From Methylomonas rapida (GTDB lineage Bacteria > Pseudomonadota > Gammaproteobacteria > Methylococcales > Methylomonadaceae), in assembly GCF_024360925.2 (NCBI RefSeq), contig NZ_CP113517.1:3658001-3722000 (forward strand): a stretch of 64,000 bases of DNA, written 5' to 3'. The translations under genes and the position numbers were made by a program. This document shows positions 28,679 through 37,827 of the stretch, in pieces. Under the pieces are notes generated by a model. The model saw only the letters and a program-made list of their open reading frames with translations, was not told the origin of the DNA and did not search any database. The first letter of the stretch is position 1; each line of letters opens with the position of its first letter.

Positions 28679-30487
28679 CTACAGGGAGAACACCATCACC
28701 CCGCCGCCCATTTGGGTGTAGTGCGCCAATTCTTTGAACGCGCCCACCGCACCCAGACCTGCGGTCGGATCGGCCAGGTCGAATACCAGACCAACGCCGG
28801 GCCAGCCGCCGACACCGTAATAAATCGCAACGTATTGTTTGTTGTTGTGTTTATAGGTGATCGGGTGGCCGATGACGCCGGAAGGCAATTTGAACTTCCA
28901 CAGCTCTTCGCCGGTTTTGGAATGGCGGGCCTTGATGTAGCCATCCAGCGTACCGTAGAACACCAGATCACCGGCGGTGGCCATGGTGCCGCCCCAAACC
29001 GCAAATTTCTCCTGAACTTCCCATTCCATTTTGCCGGTCACGGCGTTCATGGCTTTGACTTGGCCCAGGGTGCCCTTAGGACCCGGATACATGTTCAAGG
29101 TCGCACCGACGAAGAACTGACCCGCGCGGTAAGGCAGCATGAACGGTTCCCAGTCCATGCAGATATGGTTCACGCCCATGAAGAACAATTGCTTGTTCGG
29201 GTCGTAGGATTCGATACCCTGGTTGTGGTAACCCATCGCCGACGGGCAGATGCCGGTGGCTTGGTGGTCCATGTGGGTCGAATACTCGGGATCGCGCACC
29301 GGCAAGCCAGTTTTCAGGTCGACTTTTTTCACCCAGTTGACGGTGTCGTCGATCTTGAAGGCGTTGACCAGGTCGCCGTTTTCGCGGTTCAGCGTGTAGA
29401 CGATACCGTTACGGTCTGGGTGAGTCAGCAACTTGGTCATTTTGCCGTTGACCATTTGCTCGGACAACCCCATGTAGTTGACGCCGGCGTAGTCCCACTC
29501 GTCATGCGGGGTTTTTTGGTAGCCGAATTTGGCTTCGCCGCTGTTGATGTCGCGACCCCAGATGGTCATGGTCCATTTGTTGTCGCCGGGACGCATGGTT
29601 TCGTTCCAGGGCGCGGGGTTGCCGGAGCCGTAGTACAGCATTTCCAGGTCGCTGTCGTAGGCATACCAGCCCCAGTTGGTGCCGCCGCCGATCTTCCAGG
29701 CATCCCCTTCCCAGGTTTTCAGGCCCAGTCCGAACTGGCCGTAGTGCGGGTTGTGGCTGTTGAAGTCTTTCGACAGTTTGATGTCTTCGTCCGGGCCGGT
29801 CGCGTAAACCCGCCATTCCTGCTTGCCGTCCTTGATGTTGAAAGCGGTGGCGTAGCCGCGCACGCCCAGCTCGGCGCCGGAAGTCCCGACGATGACCTTA
29901 TCCTTGGCCACGAACGGCGCGACGGTCAACGTAGAACCCATGGCGATGTCGGAGTTTTCCATTTTCCAGCGCACTTCACCGGTCTTGGCGTTCAGCGCGA
30001 CGATGTGACCATCCAGCTGATTCAGGAAGATGGTGGCAGGGTAATCCTTGCCAGCCGGCGCATAGGCCAGGCCGCGGTTGACCACGTCGCAGCAAGCCAC
30101 GGCGCGAGCCGCCGGGTTTTGCTTGGGCTTGAACTGCCACAAAATTTTGTCCGGCTCGTCCAGGCTGATCGCGAACACGTTGTTGGGATACGGAGTATGC
30201 ACGTACATAATGCCGTCGACGACCAAAGGGCCGCCTTCGTGACCGTTCAATACGCCGGTCGAGAACGACCACGCCACTTTCAGGTTTTTGACGTTGTTGG
30301 CATTGATGTCGATCATTTCGCTGAAATGGGTCGATGCGTAATCTTTGGTTTGCATGACCCAGTTGGTGTTTTGCTTGGAGAGCTGTTCCAGCTCCTTGTT
30401 CGCCGATGCGGGTTGCGCCACGCTCAGAAGGCCACCAGCCAACAAGGCCGCGGTTTTCCCGACTATGCGCAAATCGAGTTGTTGCAT
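28679..30487 (-). CDS. mxaF: Methanol dehydrogenase large subunit (PQQ, calcium type)
   Basis: The 602-residue periplasmic eight-bladed propeller oxidises methanol to formaldehyde with PQQ. The signal peptide ends near A-Q-P-A-S-A (residue 29). The adjacent-cysteine disulfide motif A-V-A-C-C-D is present, as are the tryptophan docking repeats (W-x-F-x-T-G, G-x-L-x-W) and the [11 protein letters not shown] segment. Assignment to MxaF rather than XoxF rests on the overall sequence and on mxaI and mxaJ beside it. The start at 30487 has GGAGGA 4 nt upstream; the longer frame is not coding. The C-terminus stops at V-M-V-F-S-L, just before a repeat. Confidence 0.95.
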   Translation of the reverse strand: MQQLDLRIVGKTAALLAGGLLSVAQPASANKELEQLSKQNTNWVMQTKDYASTHFSEMIDINANNVKNLKVAWSFSTGVLNGHEGGPLVVDGIMYVHTPYPNNVFAISLDEPDKILWQFKPKQNPAARAVACCDVVNRGLAYAPAGKDYPATIFLNQLDGHIVALNAKTGEVRWKMENSDIAMGSTLTVAPFVAKDKVIVGTSGAELGVRGYATAFNIKDGKQEWRVYATGPDEDIKLSKDFNSHNPHYGQFGLGLKTWEGDAWKIGGGTNWGWYAYDSDLEMLYYGSGNPAPWNETMRPGDNKWTMTIWGRDINSGEAKFGYQKTPHDEWDYAGVNYMGLSEQMVNGKMTKLLTHPDRNGIVYTLNRENGDLVNAFKIDDTVNWVKKVDLKTGLPVRDPEYSTHMDHQATGICPSAMGYHNQGIESYDPNKQLFFMGVNHICMDWEPFMLPYRAGQFFVGATLNMYPGPKGTLGQVKAMNAVTGKMEWEVQEKFAVWGGTMATAGDLVFYGTLDGYIKARHSKTGEELWKFKLPSGVIGHPITYKHNNKQYVAIYYGVGGWPGVGLVFDLADPTAGLGAVGAFKELAHYTQMGGGVMVFSL

Positions 30488-30858
30488 GTTTCCTCCAGGA
30501 TTTTTATCGCTATAAGTGAGGCGCGACCTGAAGATCAGAATTAGTCGTTGAAAACCAGCTTTGTTGATCATAACCGCATCACGGGTTACCGACCACCAGG
30601 CCACGCTGGCGCAAATGTTATAGAAGCCGGGCTGGCTAACGTTACGGAACAATCCATGAATTCGATGGGAAATTGACGCAATCATGCACGGAAATATTCC
30701 TATCTCGGCAAGAAGCGAAATTGGAAACGGGAAAAGCTCCCATGGTTTAAGCACGGATAAAGCGTCATCATAAAAAAAGGCACACCAAGTCCGCCTGGCA
30801 TCAGACTGGACTTGTCCCATATCTTTATCCCTTGACGACCTGAGGAGGAAATTTTCCA
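30488..30858. promoter_or_regulatory. Divergent control region of mxaF and mxaB
   Basis: No gene fits this 371-bp gap between two divergent starts, so it must carry the mxaF promoter and that of mxaB. A dyad, CAAGTCC (30786-30792) and GGACTTG (30808-30814), lies 45 bp before the mxaB start. I cannot place the mxaF -10 and -35 boxes with confidence. Confidence 0.5.
30786..30814. promoter_or_regulatory. Candidate regulator-binding dyad upstream of mxaB
   Basis: Perfect 7-bp half-sites CAAGTCC and GGACTTG are separated by 15 bp (centre to centre about two helical turns). The spacing fits a dimeric LuxR-type regulator such as MxaB itself, but nothing else proves it. Confidence 0.35.
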
Positions 30859-31521
30859 GTGGCGAGTAAAATCAGCGTTTTATTGGTAGATGATCACGCC
30901 GTGGTTCGTACCGGCTACAAGACCTATCTATCGCTGTCGGATCGTATCGGCGAGATCTATGAAGCCGATCGTGGCGAGACCGCTTGCCAACTCTATTCAA
31001 AGCAATTGCCCGATGTGGTGGTCATGGATTTATCCATGCCCGGCCTCGGCGGATTCGAAAGCATACGGCGCTTGATCAGCAGACACGGCAATTGCAGGAT
31101 TCTGGTATTCAGCATTCACAACGAACTCGTGTTCGTCACGCGCGCCATCAAGGCCGGCGCCAAGGGTTACATCACCAAGAGCAATGCGCCAGAGACCTTG
31201 ATCACCGCGGTTTGCACGATCGCCGAAGGCGGCACCTACGTCGACCCCGAACTGGCGCAACAATTGGCCATAAGCTCGGCCATCGAACAGGACGAGGCCG
31301 CCCGGATCAAATCGCTATCACCCAGGGAGTTCGATATTTTTTGTTTGTTGGCAACCGGCGTGACCACCCGACAAGCCGCCGAAAGTTTATGCTTGAGTTA
31401 TAAGACTGTCTGTAACCACAGCACGGTGATCAAGGAAAAGCTGGGCGTGAAAACCCTGTCCGAACTGGCCTTGCTGGCCACTCGCCAAGGCATCGTCAAA
31501 AGCGCGGAGACTTCGATTTAA
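30859..31521 (+). CDS. mxaB: MxaB, NarL/LuxR-family response regulator
   Basis: The 220-residue transcription regulator has a receiver domain (acidic pocket V-D-D-H near residue 10, phosphorylation Asp in V-V-M-D-L-S-M-P-G near 57, Lys near 109 in G-Y-I-T-K) and a C-terminal LuxR helix-turn-helix (LSPREFDIF...[16 protein letters not shown]). It starts with GTG; GAGGAGG lies about 10 nt upstream. MxaB is the methanol dehydrogenase regulator described beside mxaF in methanotrophs. No histidine kinase gene is near, so its signal is unknown. Confidence 0.85.
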   Translation: MASKISVLLVDDHAVVRTGYKTYLSLSDRIGEIYEADRGETACQLYSKQLPDVVVMDLSMPGLGGFESIRRLISRHGNCRILVFSIHNELVFVTRAIKAGAKGYITKSNAPETLITAVCTIAEGGTYVDPELAQQLAISSAIEQDEAARIKSLSPREFDIFCLLATGVTTRQAAESLCLSYKTVCNHSTVIKEKLGVKTLSELALLATRQGIVKSAETSI

Positions 31522-31560
31522 CAAAGCCAGGGAGCCAAAACAATTGCACGCCTGGCTTTG
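31522..31560. terminator. Hairpin after mxaB
   Basis: A perfect 10-bp stem CAAAGCCAGG / CCTGGCTTTG with a 19-nt loop begins at the mxaB stop. No T run follows, so a terminator role is only possible. Confidence 0.4.
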
Positions 31561-31622
31561 AGCCACGACGTGCAAAAGTTTTGGCTTTTTCGGTGAAACG
31601 CTGGCTGGCTCGAAGCGATTGC

Positions 31623-32123
31623 TTACAATTTTTGCTGCCTGGCCAAATATTTGGCCACGCCCGTGACCGGCGTTTCCACCTGCCGCTCCAGATACTTCTC
31701 GACTCCGGTTTTCTGCCGCGGCAGTCCTGCAAGGTATCGCTCCACGCTGGTTGGCGTAGCCGTTTCGGCACAAACACCAACCGGTTGCAAACCTTGTTTG
31801 CGCCGGCTTTTTTGGAACACGAAAAAAACGGCAGCCAGCAAAATGCCGGGCAACCAGATCATTTTGCTGGATTTAGCGGATTCTTGAGCTGGAGACTCGG
31901 CGCGCCGGCTGGATGCTGGTTTCTCGACGTGCTGTTTTTCAGCCGTGGCGTTTGGCTGGTTTACGGCAGCTTTGGCTGACGCGGGCGCAACAGCCGCTGG
32001 CGACGCGGCATAATCGATTTGCGGCCGGTACTCGGCTAGCCCATAGCTTTCTTCGGCAAAAACCGCGGCACTAACCAGTAGCAACAAACCCGTCGCAAGC
32101 TTGGTATGCGATCTGATATTCAT
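31623..32123 (-). CDS. Single-pass membrane protein with three T-x-V-x-K-Y-L repeats, unknown
   Basis: The 166-residue protein has a signal-like N-terminus (1-23), an Ala/Pro/Ser-rich stretch (35-87), one membrane helix at 88-103 (MIWLPGILLAAVFFVF) and a basic R-R-K stop. Three near repeats of about ten residues follow: TSVERYLAGL (125-134), TGVEKYLERQ (139-148), TGVAKYLARQ (154-163). The tail should be cytoplasmic. I do not know a function for the repeats. The gene lies between mxaB and mxaD, 20 bp from the latter and on the same strand, so a link to methanol oxidation or its membranes is a positional inference only. Confidence 0.7.
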   Translation of the reverse strand: MNIRSHTKLATGLLLLVSAAVFAEESYGLAEYRPQIDYAASPAAVAPASAKAAVNQPNATAEKQHVEKPASSRRAESPAQESAKSSKMIWLPGILLAAVFFVFQKSRRKQGLQPVGVCAETATPTSVERYLAGLPRQKTGVEKYLERQVETPVTGVAKYLARQQKL

Positions 32124-32143
32124 ACTCTCCCCCTTCTTTCAAT

Positions 32144-32668
32144 TCACTCGACTTTCTGCTTCAGGCCAGCCAAACCGTTTTTGAAAAACTGGGTCATGGC
32201 TTTGACGGCCGCTTCGTCATTCAGATTTTCCGGTGGTGTATTGCCGGTATCGCCGCGATAGAAACGGCTTTTCAGCGTCACCGTGCTACTGCCCTCGCCA
32301 TCGCCATCGCTGACTTTCAACTCCACGGTATGGGAACTGGTTGGAAAAGCCTGCGGGTTTTCGGTTTTCAACCTGTAGCTGTACTCGTGTTCCTGCTCGT
32401 TGTAATAATCCAGCTCCTCCACGATGCTCTGATCATTTTGAAAGGTCAGCGTGCGTTTGCCGCCCGACTGATTGCTGCCATCGCCTTCGCTCTTTTTCAA
32501 ATCCGGGTGCCAGTTGGCTATCGCATCGAATTGCTTGACTTCCGCCCAAACCTTGGCGACCGGCGCATGAATGACGATGGATTCCTTGGCTTTTTGCGGG
32601 GTGGGGCCGTGCGCGTAAGTGGGCAGAGTGGCGCAAAACAGCGCAATGGATAAGCAGAGATTTCGCAT
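32144..32668 (-). CDS. mxaD: MxaD, SRPBCC-type methanol oxidation protein
   Basis: The 174-residue periplasmic protein has a signal peptide cut near T-Y-A-H (residue 19) and a START/Bet v1-like domain (V-A-K-V-W-A-E-V-K-Q-F-D-A-I-A-N-W-H-P). MxaD is reported to help electron passage between methanol dehydrogenase and cytochrome cL. The ATG at 32668 is preceded by AAGGAAA; the longer frame adds non-signal residues. It lies upstream of mxaB here rather than at the end of the mxa run. Confidence 0.87.
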   Translation of the reverse strand: MRNLCLSIALFCATLPTYAHGPTPQKAKESIVIHAPVAKVWAEVKQFDAIANWHPDLKKSEGDGSNQSGGKRTLTFQNDQSIVEELDYYNEQEHEYSYRLKTENPQAFPTSSHTVELKVSDGDGEGSSTVTLKSRFYRGDTGNTPPENLNDEAAVKAMTQFFKNGLAGLKQKVE

Positions 32669-32814
32669 ATCGTTTCCTTTTAAAAAAAGGATAATTATCA
32701 TGCGTTTACTCCTACGGACATCGGGATAAATTCTCGACATCGCCGGGGATATTTCATTTTTTCATAGCTTTCTGGCAGCTTGGCCTGCAGCCTGAATAGA
32801 TGTCCAAGCCCCCC

Positions 32815-34731
32815 TCACTGAGACTTCAACAACTTCACCAGTTTTTTATGGCCCGCAGCGTCGGCGATGCCCAAAGCCGTGTCGCCTTCGTCATTGCGCA
32901 CGGCGGCATTGGCGCCATGCCGCAGCAACAATTCGGCGACTTCGACGGCGCCCGCCTTGGCCGCGTACATCAAGGCCGTCCAGCCTGCATCGTCGACGGC
33001 GTCGAGCTTGACGCCGCTGCTGAGCATCCACTGCAGTTGTTGCTCGTTCAGCACGAAATAGCGAGAAGCGGCGGCCTTCATCAAAACGGTCTCGCCGGCA
33101 TCGTTGGTGACGGTGACATCGGCGCCAAAGGCTTTAAGCAATTCCAGGAGTCGATCGCCGTCGGGGCTGTCCGCCGCGATCAACAAAGCGCTATCGCCGT
33201 CCGCGTTTTTGAAATTGACCTCGGCACCCTTTTCCAGCAAGGCGTTGACCACCGCTGTCATGCCCTTCTCTACCGCCAGCGTTAATGCCGACGATCTCGC
33301 GGTTCCATCGGACTCGACGGATTTAGCGTTGACCTGGGCGCCTTTATCTATCAACAACAAGGCAGTTTCGGCTTGATTGCGATGTATCGCGCTCAGTAGC
33401 GGCGTCGGCTTGAAGTCATGCATCCAGTTGGCCCGCACGCTGGTGTCCGCGCCTTTTTCCAACAGCATTTGCACGACTTGCAAACGTTCCGCTGCCTGTT
33501 CATCGCCGCTCAACGCCGAGACTATCGCCTCATGCAACGGCGTGGAACCGTCCGCATTGTTGCCATTGACATCCGCGCCATGGGCCAGCAACAGCTGGAC
33601 GATTTCGCCATTCAAGCGTCTGGCAGCGACGATCAGCGCTGAGTGTTTATCCTCGCTGCCGAGCTGGTTGACCTCAGCGCCTTGGGCCAACAACAAACGA
33701 ACGTTTTCCAATTGCTGGTGATCGCAGGCCTCTATCAAGGCCGTCGTGCCGCTTTCCGGATCGACGAAATCGACTTTTGCGCCCTTGCTCAACAACAATT
33801 CAAGCACCTCGGGGTACTTTGCAGCCGCTGCCCTGTGCAGGGCGCGATTGAGGGATTCTGGGCCAGGCCCGTGCTGCAACAGAGTGAGCAATATCGCCTT
33901 TTGCCCCCGGTTCGCCGCTACCGGCAAGGCTTTGTCGATGTCCGCGCCGCGTTCGATCAGATAATTCACCAGCTTGTCATGACCGTTCGCCGTCGCCCAC
34001 ATCAACGCCGTTTCACCGTTTTGATCCGGCGCCTCGGGCGCCATGCCGGCATGCATAAATAACTTGATGGCCTGCATGTCGTTATGCTTGGCCCGCTCGA
34101 CCAGGGTGTCGGCGTTGAATGACAGCCCCATTTGCACCAATTGGATGCGGGCTTTTTCCGGCGTGAAGGCGATTTCGGGATAAATCCAGACAGCCGTCAG
34201 CGTCAACAATACAATTGCCGCAGCCGCATAGACCGGCCAACGCGCGAAGATACGCACCAGTTCATAGCGCCAGCTCGGGCCGATATTTCGGATCAGTTGC
34301 GTGGTATCGAGATCGAAATTGGTATCCCTGATTTCTATCGCGTTTCGTTGCGCCAGCTTGCTCAACTCGCCAGGCAGATCTTTGGCCTTGGGCATCGTCG
34401 CACCCTGTAACAGCACCGGAATCACGCGAATATTGCGGTTCAACGCCGAAACGATCTCGACGCGCACCAAGTCATTGGGATCGGCCAGACGCCAATGTCC
34501 CTGCTCATCGGTCGCTGTCAACCAGCGCGGCCCGATCAACGCCAGCAGGATGTTGGATTGATTGATTTTTTGTCGCACCGCCTCGACGAAATCCGCGCCC
34601 GGCGGAATGGTGTCGATGTCGCGGTAGACATGATCTTCGCCAAAGCGCTCGGCCAAGCGATCATATAGCCGTCCGGCATGGCCGACGCTGTCTTCCCGCC
34701 GGTAACTGATGAAAATGGTTGGACTCGCCAT
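32815..34731 (-). CDS. TIR domain - membrane helix - ankyrin repeat protein
   Basis: The 638-residue protein has an N-terminal TIR domain at about 5-135 (IFISYRREDSVGHAGRLYDRL; a candidate catalytic Glu92 in V-R-V-E-I), one membrane helix at about 165-184, and 10-11 ankyrin repeats from about 235 to the end (repeating G-x-T-A-L-x-x-A and L-L-x-x-G-A-D-V). TIR domains can bind or cleave NAD+ or form signalling assemblies; which applies here is not visible. The predicted topology is TIR in the cytoplasm and ankyrins outside, or the reverse. It stands alone, 307 bp downstream of the Hsp70-like operon on the same strand. Confidence 0.82.
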   Translation of the reverse strand: MASPTIFISYRREDSVGHAGRLYDRLAERFGEDHVYRDIDTIPPGADFVEAVRQKINQSNILLALIGPRWLTATDEQGHWRLADPNDLVRVEIVSALNRNIRVIPVLLQGATMPKAKDLPGELSKLAQRNAIEIRDTNFDLDTTQLIRNIGPSWRYELVRIFARWPVYAAAAIVLLTLTAVWIYPEIAFTPEKARIQLVQMGLSFNADTLVERAKHNDMQAIKLFMHAGMAPEAPDQNGETALMWATANGHDKLVNYLIERGADIDKALPVAANRGQKAILLTLLQHGPGPESLNRALHRAAAAKYPEVLELLLSKGAKVDFVDPESGTTALIEACDHQQLENVRLLLAQGAEVNQLGSEDKHSALIVAARRLNGEIVQLLLAHGADVNGNNADGSTPLHEAIVSALSGDEQAAERLQVVQMLLEKGADTSVRANWMHDFKPTPLLSAIHRNQAETALLLIDKGAQVNAKSVESDGTARSSALTLAVEKGMTAVVNALLEKGAEVNFKNADGDSALLIAADSPDGDRLLELLKAFGADVTVTNDAGETVLMKAAASRYFVLNEQQLQWMLSSGVKLDAVDDAGWTALMYAAKAGAVEVAELLLRHGANAAVRNDEGDTALGIADAAGHKKLVKLLKSQ

Positions 34732-35037
34732 TGTTTCCGCTCCTGTCCGCTGCCACCAACGGAATGCCGGATCGTTTCAAATCCGGCGCCTCAACTATCG
34801 ATTCATCCTAACGCTCATGAAGGCTCGGCATCGCCCCGGCAAGTGAAAATAGTCTTCAGGGTAAGATTGGGTGTCGCAATTTAACCGGATAACCGTTTGA
34901 AACATTTCGTGCCTTTTGTGTCATTCGTGGATCGAGAGCTTTTTCTAGGTTCATCCCCAAACCATCCAGAAATATTGCGATTTGGCTAGAACCAAATCGG
35001 CTCAGGGACTTGATGTCCATACCTATGACGGATTCAG
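34732..35037. repeat. Gap with a partial CACGAAAA repeat
   Basis: I see no gene. Around 34900-34953 the sequence ATTTCGTGCCTTTTGTGTCATTCGTGG and the following CTTTTTCTAGGTTCA resemble the right end of the dispersed repeat seen at 16040-16078, 20735-20785 and 62945-62983; the left end is missing. Confidence 0.5.
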
Positions 35038-35421
35038 TCAGTCTGCGGCGGAAGCATATTCGATCAACTCGTAAAACCTGCGTAGGGCCTCGTTTTCTCC
35101 CTGTAGCAAAACCAGGCATGCCAGGGCATCACGCGCGGCTTGCCAGTGCTGGCGCCGTACATTGCGGTAAAGCGTATCGTACTGATGTCGGATCAGAAAC
35201 CCCTTGACCAAGCTGGCTTCCGGAGTTTGCTTGAAACTCAATGAGCGCCGCACCGCGTTGGCGGCAATGTCTGCCCTGCCCGCCTGTAGCGTCTGCAATG
35301 CCACACTCAGCCATGTCCTGGCCAAATCTTCACAGCGAATCATGCGGCTCAGATCGGCGCCACAGCGCGGACATTGCGGCGCTTCGCCCAAACGGGCATT
35401 GCAGGCCGGGCAACGCCGCAT
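35038..35421 (-). CDS. Zinc-ribbon protein of the Hsp70-like operon, unknown
   Basis: The 127-residue protein opens with a double C-x2-C zinc ribbon (R-C-P-A-C-N...Q-C-P-R-C-G, residues 4-21), followed by a helical region resembling a short TPR-like array. It is the last gene of the five-gene unit; its ATG shares one base with the stop of the DnaK-like gene (TGATG), so translation is coupled. Zinc ribbons are common in DnaJ cofactors, so it may be an accessory client-binding part. No family assignment is made. Confidence 0.72.
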   Translation of the reverse strand: MRRCPACNARLGEAPQCPRCGADLSRMIRCEDLARTWLSVALQTLQAGRADIAANAVRRSLSFKQTPEASLVKGFLIRHQYDTLYRNVRRQHWQAARDALACLVLLQGENEALRRFYELIEYASAAD

Positions 35422-37160
35422 CAGGATTCCAGATAATAGATGATGTCGTTCAAGCGCTCGACCGACTCCTTGAGCCCGGCATCGTCGCCGCTTTCAAGGC
35501 AATTCGTAATGGTTTCGATTAGATCGACCAGGTCTTCCTTGTCTTCGGTCGATACGGTTTCGAACAGCGACTCGGCTTTCTTGATCAATTTTCGCGCTTC
35601 GGCAGCCAACGCGCTTTCCGGCGCACGTGCTTCGCCCTCGCTTTCACTTTCACCAAACAAACCGCCGATACGCTGTTTGGCGGCGCTCAGTTCCTCGGTT
35701 TCGAAGCGGGAAATGGCGTTGCTGATAGTGATGGCTTTTTCCTTGCCGGAGGCTTTTTCCCGGGCCGACACATGCAAGATGCCGTTCAAATCCAAATCCA
35801 GCGTCAAGGTGATGATATTACCGGCCGGTACGTCCAGCAAATCCTCGACCATGAACTCGCCGATTTCGACATTGTTCAAGGCATCGGGGTCTTCGCCCTG
35901 AAAGATACGGACCTTCACTTCACGCTGACCGTCCTGAAAGGTCATGAAGGCTTCCGACTTACGCGCCGGCAACACGCTGTTCTTGTGAATGATGGGCACG
36001 AATTGAAACGGATACGGCATGCCGTCCAGATAACCCAGCGCGCTGGTGCCGTAGGTGTACGGCGTCACGTCGACCAAAACCGTGCCGATTTCCTGGCCGC
36101 CTATCATGGCCGCCTGCATCGCGGCGCCCATCGCCACGCACAAGTCGGGATCGACTTCGCCGTGCGGTTCGAAGCCGAATTCGTCGAACAGGCGCTCGCG
36201 TATGCACGGCGTGCGGGTCGAACCGCCGACCAAAATGATTTCGTCGATGTCGGATGCGGTCAGCTTGGCGCCTTTCAGCGCGATGTGGGTCGCGTCCATC
36301 GTCGCGTTGATATAGTCCTCGATCATGTCTTCGTAGGTCGAACGCGCCAATTCCAGGGTCAAATGAATCGGCGCCCCCTCGTGTTCGAGCAGATATTCTT
36401 CCTCGATCTGCACGAAAGGCTCGTCGGACAATACCAGTTTGGCCTTTTCCGCCGCGCGGGTGATGCGGGCCATCGCCTTGCTGTGCGCGTCGATCTCGAT
36501 GCCATGCTTTTCGCGAATACGGCTTTGAATATGCTCGACGATCAGTTGATCGAAATCGTCACCGCCCAGATGGTTGTCGCCGTGGCTCGACAAGACTTCG
36601 ACGACGCCCCCCTGCACGTTGACCACCGAGACGTCGAAGGTACCGCCGCCCAAGTCGTAGACCAGCATGCGCTTGGCTTCGTCCTTGCCGGTGCCGTAAA
36701 CCAGGGCCGCCGCGGTCGGCTCGTTGACCATGCGCACGACGTCCAGCCCGGCGATTTCGCCGGCTTCGCGCGTGGCTTGGCGCTGGGCGTCGGAAAAATA
36801 GGCCGGCACCGTGATCACGGCCTTGCGGATCGCCTGGCCGACGTAGTTCTCGGCAACGGCTTTCAGGCGCTTCAGAATGATCGCGGAAATCTCTTGCGGC
36901 GTGTAATTTTGCCCGGCCATGACGACATGGGTATCCTGCCCCATCAGGCGTTTGATCGATTTGACGGTGCGCTCCGGATAGATCAAATATTGATTGCGCG
37001 CGGTTTCGCCGACCAGAATGTCGCCGTTGTCGGCTATGCCGACGACTGACGGCAGGATTTTTTTGCCGGCGTCGGCGATCACGCTGACTTTGCCGTTTTC
37101 GACGATCGCCACTTCCGAGTTCGTGGTCCCAAGGTCTATGCCGATGATGATGTCGTTCAT
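35421..37160 (-). CDS. DnaK-like Hsp70 chaperone (second paralogue type)
   Basis: The 579-residue Hsp70 is shorter than DnaK (about 640). The ATPase domain is complete: G-I-D-L-G-T-T-N-S near residue 7, [11 protein letters not shown] near 190, G-G-S-T-R-T-P near 330. The substrate-binding domain follows, with a short lid and no EEVD-type end. The start at 37160 begins [15 protein letters not shown]; upstream codons are non-conserved. It belongs to an operon with J, GrpE-like, TPR and zinc-ribbon proteins and is probably a dedicated chaperone for a specific client rather than the housekeeping DnaK. Confidence 0.85.
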   Translation of the reverse strand: MNDIIIGIDLGTTNSEVAIVENGKVSVIADAGKKILPSVVGIADNGDILVGETARNQYLIYPERTVKSIKRLMGQDTHVVMAGQNYTPQEISAIILKRLKAVAENYVGQAIRKAVITVPAYFSDAQRQATREAGEIAGLDVVRMVNEPTAAALVYGTGKDEAKRMLVYDLGGGTFDVSVVNVQGGVVEVLSSHGDNHLGGDDFDQLIVEHIQSRIREKHGIEIDAHSKAMARITRAAEKAKLVLSDEPFVQIEEEYLLEHEGAPIHLTLELARSTYEDMIEDYINATMDATHIALKGAKLTASDIDEIILVGGSTRTPCIRERLFDEFGFEPHGEVDPDLCVAMGAAMQAAMIGGQEIGTVLVDVTPYTYGTSALGYLDGMPYPFQFVPIIHKNSVLPARKSEAFMTFQDGQREVKVRIFQGEDPDALNNVEIGEFMVEDLLDVPAGNIITLTLDLDLNGILHVSAREKASGKEKAITISNAISRFETEELSAAKQRIGGLFGESESEGEARAPESALAAEARKLIKKAESLFETVSTEDKEDLVDLIETITNCLESGDDAGLKESVERLNDIIYYLES

Positions 37161-37176
37161 AAATTTCAGTGTGAGG

Positions 37177-37827
37177 TTAGAGTTTATTGACTTTGACTTC
37201 GGCCAGACGCAGCACTTGCTCGTCGAACAGAAAGCCTTTGCGTAATTCTTCGAGTACGACGGCGTTATCGAACCTTGAATCGTTGCCGATCGCAATCGTC
37301 GTCATCGTGTGCGCATCGAACGGCTTGCCGACGCAATCGACGGCAAACACCCGCCGGCGCTGTAGCAACTGTTCCAGGCGTTTCAGTGTGATTTCCTGGC
37401 CTTGCGTAAAGCTTTCGATGAAACGCACATCCTGTTTTTTGGAATGGTTGAACAACGTATCGACCGGGCGATAGTTTTGCAAGGCCTTATAGCCTTCGCT
37501 GAGGCGGTCGTAAATATCGACCAACTCCAATAACATACCCCGTTCGACTTGCTTGCGCTGTTGCTGCACGCGTTCGTTGGCGGCCGCCAACTCGGCACTC
37601 AAGGCTTGGTTGTCGGTTTTCAGGGTTTCGACGGCCTCGCTCAAGCTATCCAGCGTGGCCTTGAATTGGCGCGACTCGGCCTTGACCTCGGTTTTCAATC
37701 CGGCCAGATCGCTGAACAGCGCGGTCAAATCCGGCTGATCGACCGCAGTCAGATGGGCAAAATCGGTTTCCTGTAAATACTGCTGCAAGGCTGACAGCAT
37801 TGAGTCTTGCTGATTGTCTGTAGTCAT
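37177..37827 (-). CDS. GrpE-like nucleotide exchange factor
   Basis: The 216-residue protein has a long N-terminal coiled coil (about 45-110) and a C-terminal GrpE beta domain: V-G-K-P-F-D-A-H-T-M-T-T-I, then V-V-L-E-E-L-R-K-G-F-L-F-D-E-Q-V-L-R-L-A-E-V-K-V. The sequence is diverged from housekeeping GrpE. It lies 16 bp upstream of the DnaK-like gene, and its start overlaps the J-protein stop by four bases. Role inferred: ADP release from the operon's own Hsp70. Confidence 0.78.
   Translation of the reverse strand: MTTDNQQDSMLSALQQYLQETDFAHLTAVDQPDLTALFSDLAGLKTEVKAESRQFKATLDSLSEAVETLKTDNQALSAELAAANERVQQQRKQVERGMLLELVDIYDRLSEGYKALQNYRPVDTLFNHSKKQDVRFIESFTQGQEITLKRLEQLLQRRRVFAVDCVGKPFDAHTMTTIAIGNDSRFDNAVVLEELRKGFLFDEQVLRLAEVKVNKL

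Noticed and set aside
28679..30487. Calling the large subunit XoxF (lanthanide type)
   Set aside because: mxaI lies three genes downstream and mxaJ, mxaG and mxaR-L complete the calcium-type cluster. I did not rely on the metal-ligand residues because I cannot align them here.
28667..30544. A 625-codon open frame antisense to mxaF
   Set aside because: It mirrors the high-GC coding frame of mxaF and has no protein-like start, ribosome site or family features.
30488..30820. A longer mxaF start 111 codons upstream
   Set aside because: The signal peptide and the GGAGGA ribosome site fix the start at 30487.
35772..37049. A 425-codon open frame antisense to the DnaK-like gene
   Set aside because: It is a shadow of the strongly conserved Hsp70 coding sequence on the other strand.
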